A stretch of 64,000 bases of DNA from Ostrinia nubilalis. Lineage: Eukaryota > Arthropoda > Insecta > Lepidoptera > Crambidae. A program made the position numbers and the translations under genes. The stretch lies in assembly GCF_963855985.1 (NCBI RefSeq), contig NC_087111.1, forward strand, positions 5,151,001 to 5,215,000, written 5' to 3'. Below the pieces are notes generated by a model. That model saw only the letters and a list, made by a program, of their open reading frames with translations, did no database searches and was not told the DNA's origin. Each line of letters begins with the position of its first letter. The first letter of the stretch is position 1. Positions 33,468 through 44,768 of this stretch are shown here, one piece after another.

Positions 33468-33985
33468 CGTTCGTTCGTTTCAGCCGAAAGACGTCCACTG
33501 CTAACGGGACTATACCCACCTCTCGTTCCCACCACTGCAACTCCTGTGTAGCCAGGATCTACAGCTTAACCGCCACAAAAACCCAACCAATGAAGGTCAA
33601 GTTTGTCCCGGGGGATAGTTAAACTGTCACGTCCACTGCTAGAAGGATTTCCTCCCCACCTCCCCCAAGGATTTGTACAAAGGCCGGTCCTGCACCGCTC
33701 GCATCCAGGCACCTCCCGCGACCTTCACCAGATTGTCGGTCCACCTAGTGGGAAGCTTGCCCACGCCACGTCTTTCGGTTCGTGGTCGCCAGTGAAGAAC
33801 TTCCCTGCCCCAGCGGCCATCAGCTCTACGAGCTATGTGCCCCGCCCGCTGCCACTTGATTTTAGCGATTCTGCGGGCTATGTCAGTCACTTTGGTTCCC
33901 CTGCGGATCTCCTCATTTCTGATTCGATCACGCAGGGAAACTCCGAACATAACACGCTCCATCGCCCTTTGGGTGACCTTGAGCC
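33468..33985 (-). mobile_element. RTE LINE fragment, (CGAA)n family, split by an insert
   Basis: Same C-terminal coding as 8065-8432 (MGLIRRLKVTQRAMERVM, then IARRADGRWGREVL). The left part is interrupted at 33503-33628 by a SINE-like insertion with a 12-bp duplication. Confidence 0.85.
33503..33628 (-). mobile_element. SINE-like 126-bp insertion with 12-bp TSD
   Basis: ACGTCCACTGCT is present at 33491-33502 and again at 33629-33640 around the insert. The same sequence (GGTTGGGTTTTTATGGCGG, CCTGGCTACACAGGAGTTGC) occurs on the + strand at 54452-54592, and a diverged relative is at about 44285-44400. No poly(A) or simple-repeat tail is evident. Confidence 0.75.
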
Positions 33986-34724
33986 TTCTTATGAGGCCCA
34001 TTTTATGAGTGTTAATTACTCTAGTTTTATTAACTAATAGCTTAACGGTGTTGGTGTCGGACTAACCGATTCGAGATCTGAGAAAAGCTGGTACGATCCT
34101 CGCCGGCTGATGGACGATTAGAAAGAAAGAAAATAAATAATTATATTCAATAACAACACAACATAAAAATTAAGTAAGCATTTCCCAGTGGGCACATATT
34201 CAGCATGTAGCGTTGAAGTGCCAATGATTTGCTAATTTGTGGTTAATCGACGCGTGATTGTGGTAAATGTGGTGAATCCACACACAACCGTATACTACAT
34301 ATTATATTAAGCTTAGCTGAAGGGGTTAACGTGAATACTACTAATTTCTGCATTACTAATTAATTACTAGTTTACTTACTCTTTGAATTAAATTTTGCTC
34401 CCTGAACCACTGTGTCGTTTTTCATATAGCCAACATAAGAAATCACCATGAAAACTTCCATCCCCTTTTTCACTCCATGGCATATATTTTTTGCGACTCA
34501 CATAGTCTGTTTATGTCCTTCTCTTAGATCCCCATTATATTTCATGCTGAAATACTATATGCGTTGAAATTGGTTCAGCAGTACCTTTTTTGACTCAGGA
34601 AAATATACATGCTTACTGTAACTTAGGTACGGACGACAGCATATTATTATCAAGCTAAGTGGAATCTTAATCAGTTGTAATAAGGGCGATTTTGGACAAA
34701 AATAAGTAGTGTGATGTGCTGTTC

Positions 34725-34810
34725 ATCATCATCATCATCATCATTTCAGCCGTAGGACGTCCACTTCTGAACATAGGCCTCCCCCAATGACTTCCATATT
34801 GTCCGGATAT
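34725..34810 (-). mobile_element. RTE fragment, (ATG)n family
   Basis: CATCATCATCATCATCATTT, AGCCGTAGGACGTCCACTTC and CCTCCCCCAATGACTTCCAT. Confidence 0.75.
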
Positions 34811-35397
34811 TCTACTTATTGATACTGTTAATTACATAAAGTATCCATGATGACTCAATTGATGACTCCATATTTTCTAGTAACTACCATAACATAATTC
34901 AGTTGAATTCAAACTAGACTTGTACTCTCACAGCGTCACAAACCTTAATCCTTATTGCATTTAAACTTGAATAAAAGTCTCACAATCCTAAACCCTAATA
35001 CGAGCGTCATTAAATTAGTTTTCATTTCCATTTCAAGTGCTACGCTTCCATTTAGTTCACCTTTCAGTCCCTAACCTGAATGTAAACGAAGATTGTGGCT
35101 GAAAACATCTGCTTATTCACCTTTACAGTTGGGAACTTCCAAAGTTTCTTTTAGTGCTGCCGCGATGACCATTAAATGTCGATAAAAAGTTGATTAAATG
35201 AGTTCTGAAAATTTAATTTCAATTAAAAAGACTTGGACATTTGTAATTGGTTTTGTATGGTTTTTTACTAACGGCCTTTTGCCTTAATTTATTTTTAAAT
35301 TCTTATTGAAGCATTTGGTAGTAAATTGCGTGCTTTCATATGTTGTTAACTTTACACAAATCATTGTTTATTTTTTCACTGATAATGTTTTAACATA

Positions 35398-35515
35398 GGC
35401 TGAGTTGCACCATCTTACTTTAACATTAACAGACGTCAAAAATCTGTTAAAATTCATACAAAAAGCAACGGTTATCGTTATAGTTAAGGTTAAATATAGG
35501 TGGTGCAACTCAGCC
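35398..35515. mobile_element. 118-bp MITE, copy 4
   Basis: GGCTGAGTTGCACCA...GGTGGTGCAACTCAGCC. Flanks are ATA and TAT, so the 3-bp duplication is not conserved here. Confidence 0.85.
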
Positions 35516-35730
35516 TATAGTGTTTTATATTGGCCTGGTAAATGTTATGAATCTACCTACTTATTTCAGAATACCTAGAAAAAATAAGTAAGGATCAGAG
35601 ATATTTTCTAATAAAACACTCCTCTTGCTGCCTTTTCACACACTGCCAGCACACCAGACAAATAACATAAGTTGTTGTGTGTCGACAAAAATATCGAAAA
35701 CCTTTTGAGAACTTTTTTGGGAGGAGTGGT

Positions 35731-35749
35731 TATCGATACTTTATCGATA
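35731..35749. promoter_or_regulatory. Paired DRE motifs (TATCGATA x2)
   Basis: TATCGATA at 35731-35738 and 35742-35749. In insects this is the DREF-binding core promoter motif. A promoter here would face the THAP-like exon about 540 bp downstream, with an RTE insertion between them. The promoter role is inference. Confidence 0.4.
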
Positions 35750-36044
35750 GCTCCCCATCGCTAAGATTAAGTTGTAGTTGTAAAAGTTGAGTGTCAAAGG
35801 GGCAAAGTTGTCCAACCTTCGTTCGTTTGCGTTGGTAACTTTTAAAAGGTTCGCGGAAGGGCCGTTAACGGGCTCAGTGTTTGTTATCATAGTAAACACT
35901 GATGTTTATTTATAGACTTTGTGTCTATAGGAACAGGTGTTATAATTAAATCAGTTTTGATTTGGTTTTAGCAGATATTTGTTGGTTAATTTTGGCGATT
36001 TGCGTCAATCGTAAGAAACCTAGTTACCTGTCTTTCAAAAGTCC

Positions 36045-36125
36045 TGTTTGTTCGTTTGTTTCAGCCAAATGACGTCCACTGCTGTACAAAGGCCTCCCCA
36101 AGGATTTCCTTATCGACTGGTCCTG
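36045..36125 (-). mobile_element. Short RTE LINE fragment
   Basis: GTTTGTTCGTTTGTTTCAGC and the antisense 3' end for about 80 bp. It separates the DRE motifs near 35.7 kb from the THAP-like relic. Confidence 0.75.
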
Positions 36126-36282
36126 TATTTACTTATATTACCAGGCTTGTTCATCTCCGCGAGTTTACATCGAAAACAAAACACGCACGATGGCCCACCT
36201 ACAGGATACTATTCGAGAAGGCCTCACATACGAGCGAACATTGACTCACGTAGGCGTATTCTTGTGTATGATGGAAGAAAAT

Positions 36283-36372
36283 AAAGAAAACGGTGTACTA
36301 AATACTGTGCAGTATTTAACTGCCTAAATAATAATAAAAACACAGAATGTACTTTTTTAAGTTGCCTCAAGA
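36283..36372 (+). pseudogene. THAP-like zinc-finger exon relic
   Basis: One frame gives CTKYCAVFNCLNNNKNTEC, and after a one-base shift in a T run the next gives FFKLPQDTER, followed by a GTAAAT donor. The order C-x2-5-C, then F-K-L-P matches the start of a THAP domain. There is no start codon in frame and the frameshift breaks it, so this is a decayed exon, from a host gene or a THAP-bearing transposon. Confidence 0.42.
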
Positions 36373-36915
36373 CACTGAGAGGTAAATAAGTAGTTAATAT
36401 TATTCATGATAATTCATGCTAAATCATGTACCTATTTCCTCCGCCATTTTCCGCAGTTTGGCACTTCACGTCACATCATTTTACCGAAGTCAGCCCTATA
36501 GCTTCGGCGCAGTGCCGATCACTGATGACGTTTGTCAACAAAATGGTGCTTGACTCTTGAGACAGGTTAAATTACACCATATTGTTAATGACATTGAGCA
36601 TACATTTTTACAAGCTTTATATTGACTTCACTTGTTAGTATGTGTGGGACAAATCTTGCAACTGAATTTAAGACCAGTTCTCCTCAACCGATTGAGCTGA
36701 AATTTGGTATACTTATGTAATTACGATGACAATGCAATGTTATGGTACCATTGAGCTGGTCTGATGATGGAGTCAGGAGGTGGCCATAGGAACTCCTAAA
36801 CGAAACAGCAGAAACTTATTGAGTTTGGGTTCGTTGGATTCGACTTCCCGAGCACTTTGGTGCTAAATGATGACCCAGGGCCCAGAGATTGAGATACAAC
36901 TAAAAAGTGTAAAAT

Positions 36916-37061
36916 AAAATGAATAAAAATAACTTTTTTAAAAACAAGCTTTATTTCGAAAGCTTGTAGCGCAAACTGAAAAAAAAGAGGAATAAATTCC
37001 ATGTGCGATACAAGCTTTCGAAATAAAGCTTGTTTTTAAAAAAGTTATTTTTATTCATTTT
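36916..37061. repeat. 53-bp perfect inverted repeat (hairpin)
   Basis: 36916-36968 and 37009-37061 are exact complements (TAACTTTTTTAAAAACAAGC, TTTATTTCGAAAGCTTG) around a 40-bp loop. It lies within a dispersed repeat starting near 36640 (GAGCTGAAATTTGGTATAC). Confidence 0.92.
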
Positions 37062-38166
37062 TTTTAAATACCTCCGCGAAGTAAAACTTCTGTACGTAGT
37101 ACCTACTTATTATTATTCTGTGATATTACTCTGATTTTGGTGGTGGGTTCCAAATTGGAAAAGAAGGACTTTAGAAATTCTGAGTCAGATGGTATCCTTC
37201 GGGATATCACTGGTTGGGTTTCGTTGGCGGCTATGATTTGCAGTGGGGGGCACGAGAGGTCATGTACACTCCACTGTTGGAGTTAATTTACCAGAGGCAA
37301 AAGGAGGATTTGGTCTACACGCTGGCCCGATGGGTTAGGAACGCTTGATATTCGCATAACGCATAGAGATAGGGCTACTGGTGAATATTGTCATAAAGAA
37401 GCGCTCTTATCAAATTTCTAAGAAGTGTGCTTTAGTTTTAAAAAAAATATTTTTAGTTCGTTTAATACTCATATTTAAAATACAAGTCAACGTTCGTTCC
37501 AGGTTGTTGGCGTGGATTGAAAGCTGCAGGCTGATGGGCCAACCACCAGAAGTTTAATGGAATAACCGTCAGAACTCGTTCCCTCACGGGGGACGCAGGG
37601 TTGTTGAACACGAATTCATTAAGGAGAATTTAAAACAGCAATTTACTTGGTTGCTTATGTATGTTAAAAGTTTGTTTTTCATTGTGTTTGTTTGACATGA
37701 AAAGAAGTTGAGAAGTTGAAGAAGTTGCGTTCTCGAATAGTACTCAAAGAAGTTAAAAAAGGTAAATCCTGGCTACAGTTGCAGCAATTATAGGAAAAAG
37801 TTCAATCAACACATAATAATGTGCAGTGTAAAAATAGGCGTGGAAAAAAAAAACATAAATCAATTCAAGACTGGCAGCTCAATTGGCTAAAGAAAACAAT
37901 CTTGAATTGCGATTGAATTCTGACAAGCTCAACTATTTTCTGTTTTATTCCAGGTAGAATTAAAGAAAAGTAAATTATTATGCTAAAATTGTAGTTAAGT
38001 AGTGGCAACCCTGCCTATAACCACATGAAATTGGTTCATATCAATGTAACTTCAGTTTTAGCAGCTCTAAAACTAGAGCAGTTCATTCGAACAATTCGTG
38101 TTTCGTGCTTTTTAAAAGCTGTATTTGGGCACAATTTTTGAAAATATTCCACTCCGACCTCTATTT

Positions 38167-40542
38167 CCGTACCGCGCGGGAATAACTTGACATGTCATTT
38201 TTGCGTACTTTTCAGGGGAGCGATTTTAAAGTTTAGAGTTCTCTGGTAAATCTGAATTAATGATAATTGATATTTTTATGATTGAAATAAGCTAATTTGA
38301 TGCGTATCTTTCGATTGGCGTAAGAATTTGATTATATATTATCTTCTTAATCTATTAAAAAAAAGACTTGTCAAGTTGTGTACCGACGACTTGTCAAGTT
38401 ATTCACCAAAGAAAAACAAACGTTTAAGGTGTAAAAATTGGATTTAAGTTAATTATTTTGAATGAAGTTTAAGTAAAAAAACAAAACATAAAAATAGAAC
38501 ATATTTTTATCACTTTTGCAATGAAATAGTAACAAATTTATTAGAAAAATCAAATATAATCGCAGATTATGATTGCTTTTGATCAGATAATTGTACGTTT
38601 ACTTAAAATTAAAAAAAAGACAAATAAAAGAACAAAAGCCATGCTTCATAACAAGCACAATTAATTTTAATTATTTTAGGCTTACCATTAAGCTTAAAAT
38701 AATTAAAATTAACTGAAATATTTTTGCGTAAGGTCGACACGCCCTTTCGCGTCCACCGTCCAGTTCACGTCCAAATAACGGATCACTCTAGAACGAAAGC
38801 TATTGCTATGATTCCCTGGATGTATGACCGGTAAACTCACATTAAAAAAATCTTATAGCATGCTACCGTTTTTGCCAAAAATAAATCCCACGTGAGCAGG
38901 TGCGCGTTTCAAGGTAAGTTTTTAATATATTTAGGTCTAGTTTGGGATTTACCGCAGTCTCTAATCCTTAACCATGAACCATACAATACGGATAATGATA
39001 TCGGTGATTGTACTTTATTAAATGACACTTAAAATAAGGTGGATGCGAATTTACTACAATGAAATTTCCACTTTGCGTCAGAAGTGATCGCGGTCTGGTC
39101 TAACTGGGTCTAAGATATTAAAATATACAAAACAATGCATGTTGTATATTATTTAAAACGTTATTTACACGTTATTACGTTATTACAAAGATTTTTTTAA
39201 GTACTTAGGCCTTTTCCTGGACGCTAATACACGCTCCAAATGTAGCTTACCCTTTGTGATAGCCAATTTGCGTCCACATTATCACGACAATTTTTTAAAT
39301 ACAGAGTACAGACGTTGTAAATAATATCAAAAAGCAAACTGTTCCTAGAGAGGAGACCATATTGCAAATTGAGCCATGCTATTGAAATTTAAAAAAATGA
39401 AATAAACTAAAATATATGAATGTTTATAATTATTAAGTGTGATACCTAAATATTTTGAATACCAATTAGTAAGATTTTATCTATATTTTTTTATTTCCAT
39501 GCTGTTATTAATTATTAGTGATTTTGAATGCATTTTTTCTATAATATGAATATTACAAAGATATTAAAACTTCTAATAGTTTAGAGCAAGTTTAATACTA
39601 TACTTATAAAGACTAAAGGGAGCATAATGACAAAAATTTTTCGTTCAAAATGATTACGAAAAATTGTATATTATTTTTATTCCTCAAATCTACCAACTCA
39701 CTAAATGGACGAGATCTGGCGTATCGACCCTACTTACCTCATCATTATTCCTAATTAATGTCATTGAAGTCAATAGACTATAAAAAATATCCGGAACTTA
39801 AAGTTGACCTAAAAGTTTATTATTAGATTTTTTACTTATATTCGGTTGTCAAACGAAATCTTAGTCTGTTATGAAAAAACATAAGTAGATAGTACCTACC
39901 TATTGACTAAACTTATCCTTCTACTTTCAACTTGCTATTTAAACGTTAATTTAGTTTTAAACTATTGAAAATAATAATAAAAGTAATAATTAACGCTTAA
40001 ATATATTAAAAAATATTTTCAGGGGTTGCAAAGTAAAAAATATTTAAAGACGCTCGAAATCCTGACAATGTTATATTTTAACAACTGCTAAAACACATAT
40101 AAAAATATGATTATACGAATGTAATAGCTGGATAACTCCAAATATCCAAACTCTTGACAGTGTGCATAACTAGACAACTGCACATATCATGGATGTGTTT
40201 AGTACTCAGAGGGGATCATAACTTGATAACTGTTTTTGTCAAATTAAAAACGAAAATCTATAAATGTATAAGTCGAGATATTAACAAATACATGTTCTGA
40301 CATACATTGATAAATCGAAATATAAATGTTTGTACGAATAATATTAATTGGATATATCGTTATGTCAAATATTTGTTGCCTAAATTGGAGATATTTACTT
40401 GTGAACAAGAGCTGTATTTCAAGTATTTTTGGGTATTTCGAGTTGAGTTTTTTATACCAGAAGGGTATAAGGTAGAGGAAACGTTTAAGCTAATAAAAAA
40501 AAAGTGCAGGTCGAGATGTCAAGTTATTCCCGCGCGGTACGG
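38167..40542. mobile_element. 2.4-kb TIR element with ATTT duplication, no transposase
   Basis: Termini 38167-38193 and 40516-40542 are a perfect 27-bp inverted pair beginning CCGTACCGCGCGGGAATAAC. ATTT lies immediately outside both ends (38163-38166, 40543-40546), a 4-bp target duplication. Inside the left end, ACTTGTCAAGTT recurs twice (about 38367-38400), like a subterminal binding site. The interior is AT-rich with an internal palindrome near 38668-38718 and no coding frame I can recognise. The superfamily is not assigned; 4-bp duplications occur in several DNA transposon groups. Confidence 0.85.
38668..38718. repeat. AT-rich palindrome inside the TIR element
   Basis: About 23-bp arms: TTAATTTTAATTATTTTA plus GCTT, mirrored by AAGC plus TAAAATAATTAAAATTAA, separated by a few bases. 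It could form a hairpin. Confidence 0.7.
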
Positions 40543-40592
40543 ATTTGTGTTTTGGAAATTACCTATTATTGTGCATACATCTTATTTTTGTC

Positions 40593-40735
40593 GTGTTGAC
40601 AACAAACCTACACAGTGTCAGCCCAAAACTCCGCCATGGCGTTGTCAGTAGCCTTTATTAAATCTTCCTGCGTGCAGTTGTTTGGGCACGCAGGGTACGA
40701 CATCATGTGCTTCGTCGACTGGGGATTGGGATGCA
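40593..40735 (+). other. Coding-like dispersed segment, copy 2
   Basis: Shares ALSVAF.KSSCVQLFGHAGYD with 26655-26868. It has a short deletion (CACAAGGGTAG missing) and ends after DWG. It starts about 50 bp after the TIR element and ends about 12 bp before an RTE fragment. Confidence 0.45.
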
Positions 40736-40746
40736 TTCATTTTACA

Positions 40747-40985
40747 TGTTCGTTCGTTCGTTTCAGCCAAATGACGTCCACTGCTGGACAAAGGCCTCCC
40801 CCATGGTTTTCCACAATGAACGGTCCTGCGCTGCCCGCATCCAGGCTCTTCCCGCGACCTTTACCAGATCGTCGGTCCACCTAGTAGGAGGCCTAAAATA
40901 TGCCCACGCTACGTCTTCCAGCCCGTGGTCGCCACTCGAGAACTTTCCTGCCCCAACGGCCATCGTCTCTACGAGCTATGTGTCA
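40747..40985 (-). mobile_element. RTE LINE fragment, (CGAA)n family
   Basis: Tail CGTTCGTTCG at the left; the - strand encodes TRWTDDLVKVAGRAWMRAAQ and ends QQWTSFG. Confidence 0.82.
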
Positions 40986-40989
40986 TTTT

Positions 40990-42160
40990 ACATGTACATT
41001 TAATTATTAAACAAAACGTTTGAGGTTTTACATTGACTAAAACTCAAAGTGGTCCATTAGCGGATTAAAAAAGTTTGTATGTAAGTATTTTATTTTCCAA
41101 ATAAAATAGCCTTTATTTGATCTCATAAAGTAGTAATACTCCTAAATCATAATAATTTGAGATTAATCACATAAACTCATTTAGAAAATTACAGCTTAAA
41201 TCACGAGTAAGCTCGCGTAAGATCTTAAGAAGAATCCAATTCAACTTACAGAACGTTAGATACATAAGAATTAAGCGAGCTGTTTTTACGAAAGGAACGT
41301 TCAAATGGCATGATCTCTTAAAAGGTCTAAAGGGCTACTATAAAGGTGCTCTCTCAATTTCAGTATTCTGTTGTAAGGAGCGAGCATTCGCGTGCTACCG
41401 AACATTATGCATCAAACAATGGATTAGATTAGTGCACAGGAACTGATTTATTGTTTTTAAAGTTTTTTCTCCACTGTGGTTAAAAAAATCTTTACACATT
41501 AAAACTTCTGGCCTACATCTCACCTGATGGAAAGTGATGGTCAGACTAAGATGGATTCCCCTGGAATCCTCAACCACAGAGGAACTGCAAAAAAAAAACA
41601 AATCTTTTGAGTGTAGTTATTTTGCAGCGATGTCCATGTTGTCTGTTTGCTAATAAAAGTAAGAAAATGTCACTTTAACCTGAAGTGAAATTATAACAAT
41701 TTTTTCTAAATTTTTTCCAGCTCACTGTATTCGTGTCATTCGTCAAACTCCCATGATGGCTGTACACCCTAAGGGCTTGCTAAATCAGATTACCTAATTG
41801 TAGGCTCGCGCCAGTCCACGGGGATTATTTGGGATGAGTGCCAATCTCCTGTAAGTATTACGTGTCCATTTGTTTTTCAGTACAATAGATGAAGTAATCT
41901 TGTTGGTACTTTTCTCATTGACTTTGGTACTCCTTGCTAGTATCACATAAAAAGGAAAGGGGAATATTGTCTACTCTAATTTAGAAATGGTATTCAAGCA
42001 TTAGGAAAGTGAGGATCTTAAAATAGTAAAATAGACCTAATTTTCTATGAATTATTATCCTATTAACTATTAGGTATAGAACAGCTAAATCATTGATTAT
42101 TTTAAGAGCCGCCTTGATAATAAATACCACCAATATGAACACCAATCTCCTGGTAGGTCT
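40990..42160. other. Mostly unassigned stretch
   Basis: Contains a short dispersed repeat (CCTGATGGAAAGTGATGGTC, about 41520-41590) and AT-rich DNA. No gene seen. Confidence 0.4.
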
Positions 42161-42166
42161 GACTTA

Positions 42167-42336
42167 GGCGATTATCAAACTGCACAACAGATTTAATCAT
42201 TATATGCAAGTAGGTACTTCAGTTTGTATAGAAAACACGCGCGGCACAACACACTGACAACGCGTTTGCGCGCGGGATTCGTTATTTATGTCGCCACGCG
42301 GACCGCGGCGGAGCGCGGTGCAGTGTGATAATCGCC
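42167..42336. mobile_element. 170-bp MITE with GC-rich core
   Basis: GGCGATTATCAAACTGCAC at the left, GTGCAGTGTGATAATCGCC at the right, TTA on both sides. The interior is CpG-rich (GCGCGCGGGA, CGCCACGCGGACCGCGGCGG) in otherwise AT-rich surroundings. Confidence 0.85.
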
Positions 42337-42424
42337 TTACGCACGCTCCAGCTTAAGAACTTAAAGAAACACCATGTATCTATTGCAGAGTTTCCCTTTT
42401 TTTGCCAAGGAACCAATTGATTAT

Positions 42425-42615
42425 GACTTTTCCTAGCGGAACCCCCGTACTACTCCGCCCGCACGCCCTGCCCCTCCCTTGTGCGTAAACAAGTCGGTGC
42501 GAGCGAAACAACGTCGGTCACGAAACGTGGGATAATATTTTTTGCGAAACCCTTGCGGCCTTTCCACGGAACCCCAGGGTTCCGCGGACCACCATTCGGG
42601 AACCGCTGATCTATT
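42425..42615. mobile_element. hAT-like debris (GGTTCC family)
   Basis: GCGGAACCCCAGGGTTCC-type palindromic sequence ending CATTCGGGAACCGCTG, a typical hAT end motif read in reverse. The left end is not identified, and the - strand frame through it is not a gene. Confidence 0.5.
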
Positions 42616-42954
42616 GTATACATTCTGTGACACTAATATTGAATCTAGGGAATGGAAGCATGTACATTTGGACAAGCAAAAGCTAATTCCAGATGCGGGC
42701 AAACTTTATTAAAACAGTAGAACACTGTGAGTTCTGAACTCGTCCTACATACACAGTTAAAGGTCTGACAAACGAAACTTTACGAACTCAACGAGATCCA
42801 GTAAATTGCCGGCGAAAACTGAACTAAGTTCAACTATTAACTTTTGTGTATCCGAACCTTTGCGAAAGGAGTTATTCGTGGCAAGGTAAGATCCTGTTCA
42901 CACTAAATACCGATTATAAAGCACGAGCTGTAAGGGTGGTTCAGAGTCAAGAAA

Positions 42955-43105
42955 AAAATCTCCATCCACATGGTGGACAGAGGACTTTTGAAGATTGCTG
43001 GAAGGCGCTAGATGCAAGCCGCTGCCATTAACCGGCCAATCTGGAAATAATTGGGGGAGGCCTATGTTCAGAAGTGGACGTCCTGTGGCTGAAATGGTGA
43101 TAATG
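42955..43105 (+). mobile_element. RTE fragment, (ATG)n family
   Basis: From ATCCACATGGTGGACAGAGG to GTGGCTGAAATGGTGATAAT; diverged. Confidence 0.7.
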
Positions 43106-43494
43106 CTGAAAAAAAAAGCCTAGCGCACCGAGGAGAGTGGATTATGATATCGATGGGATTCTTATCTCCTATTGTTTTTAATCAATTCTAAAATTTTAAT
43201 GGTATAAGTATTCGATAGGATTTTACATCTTTTCGAGTGCGCTACCTAAAAACTAAAATGACTTTATGGCTTTGACTAAATTGAGCCAAATTCATCAAAA
43301 GCAATGCAGTGAGGAATGCAGTCAGTTTGTTGACAAAGGCTAAAGGAGAGGTTTGTGAAAACACTTTGTTTGGTGTATTTTATGTAGTAGTGTTTTGAAG
43401 CCTCAAAGTAACTAAATAGAAGATGTGTGTGTGTAATTTAATACCTATGAAACATCAGGTCATTAATTCTTAACTATAGGAGCACGATATTCTT

Positions 43495-43690
43495 TCATTT
43501 TCAGAGGCAAATAGAGGATTAAGCGTACACTGTTTACGCGCTGGCAAGACGGGTAGGAGAGGCCTGAAGTTTGCATACTTAATTTTGTCCCTTAGTTTCC
43601 TTTTAGTATGACATCCACCGGAAAAGTCAGAGTCCTAGTGAAAGGTCTAATGGGGAGCCCTTCAAGATAGATTCGATCTCGCACTTGACG
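43495..43690. repeat. Dispersed repeat, copy of the 4290 family
   Basis: GCGCTGGCAAGACGGGTAGG and a diverged CCCTTAGTTTCCTTTTAGTA block. A further partial copy lies at 37290-37400 (ACGCTGGCCCGATGGGTTAG). Confidence 0.5.
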
Positions 43691-44399
43691 GAATTTAAAA
43701 GACCCTGGTTTGTTTCCTTACCCCTTTGCACTTTGTGATAGCGCCACATTTAATTTTGTAAGCTAATATAATAAAGTAACACATTATAAGTTAGAGAACT
43801 CATATAAATCATAACTCCCATTGCGACCCGTCTTCAGCGATAGTCAGGAGTCACACTTTAACACTGCACTTGAGTCTGAGTTAAATTTAACCGTTAAACT
43901 TTAACCGCTTTTGGGAGCGTGGAACGGTTTTCAAGTCCCGCTTGCTATTAATCCGTGTGAAATCAATTTCTGAGGCAGGGATCGACAACAGTTTTATTGA
44001 AGTTATCAAATTATTAAAACTCCTTTTACATTTAGTTCTAAACGAGGTATTTGTTCCACTGTATCGGTAGTTCGGTGTAATAACTGAGACAACCTTGGTG
44101 ACAGACTTTATGAGCCATCATAGGCGTCTGATGTGGTTTCATTTGTTCAGACTTTAATAATCACTGAGTGAATAAAATCTTTGAAACTTAGATCTTACCT
44201 TGGCATAAATTGTTTAGAACTTTAAGCTAGCTATTTGGGCTCAAAATAGATACCTAGGTGTTTTGTGATTTGAATTTGAATTTTTTATCGTGTGGGCTTC
44301 ACTTCACTCGTTGGGGTTTTATTGGCAGTCATCGTCAAGTGATGATCCTGGTTACACATGAGTTTCAACGGAGGGAACGTGGGGTGTGGGAAATAGTAC

Positions 44400-44583
44400 T
44401 AAACTTTTTTGTCTGGACCCCTTAGGAAATCAAGCAAAGTTTTAAGGACCTCCTTAATAAATTTCGATTACGAGACTTCTGGTGACATTTACTTACGATT
44501 GTGGTCTATAGATAAGGCTGCGGACCCCCATTACTTATGCTTGCGGACCCCCAGTGGTCGCGGACCACAGGTTAAGAAACACT
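44400..44583. mobile_element. hAT-like debris
   Basis: GCGGACCCCCA repeated and the end GACCACAGGTTAAGAAACAC, the complement of a common hAT (Charlie-like) terminus. Confidence 0.5.
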
Positions 44584-44595
44584 GTCTATAGAATA

Positions 44596-44768
44596 AACTA
44601 GCGACCCGCCCCTGCTTCGCACAGGCACAATACTTAAAAACTTTTCTCTTGAATCACTCTATCTATTAAAAAAACCGCATCATAATCCGTTGCGTAGTTT
44701 TAAAGATCCGTCTACATAATTATGGACAGACAGAGAGAAAAGCGACTTTGTTAATAATAGGTAGTGAT
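44596..44768. repeat. Dispersed repeat starting ACTAGCGACCCGC
   Basis: AACCGCATCATAATCCGTTG, CGTAGTTTTAAAGATCCGTC and GGACAGACAGAGAGAAAAGC; a related start, CTAGCTGACCCGGCGAATTT, occurs at 31353. Confidence 0.5.

Noticed and set aside
33603..34037. 144-codon + strand frame
   Set aside because: Antisense shadow of the RTE fragment at 33468-33985.
40307..40651. 114-codon + strand frame as a gene
   Set aside because: It crosses the right end of the TIR element at 40542 and runs into a different repeat, so it is not one coding unit.
42433..42702. 89-codon - strand frame as a gene
   Set aside because: It lies over hAT-like GGTTCC repeat debris and has no family features.
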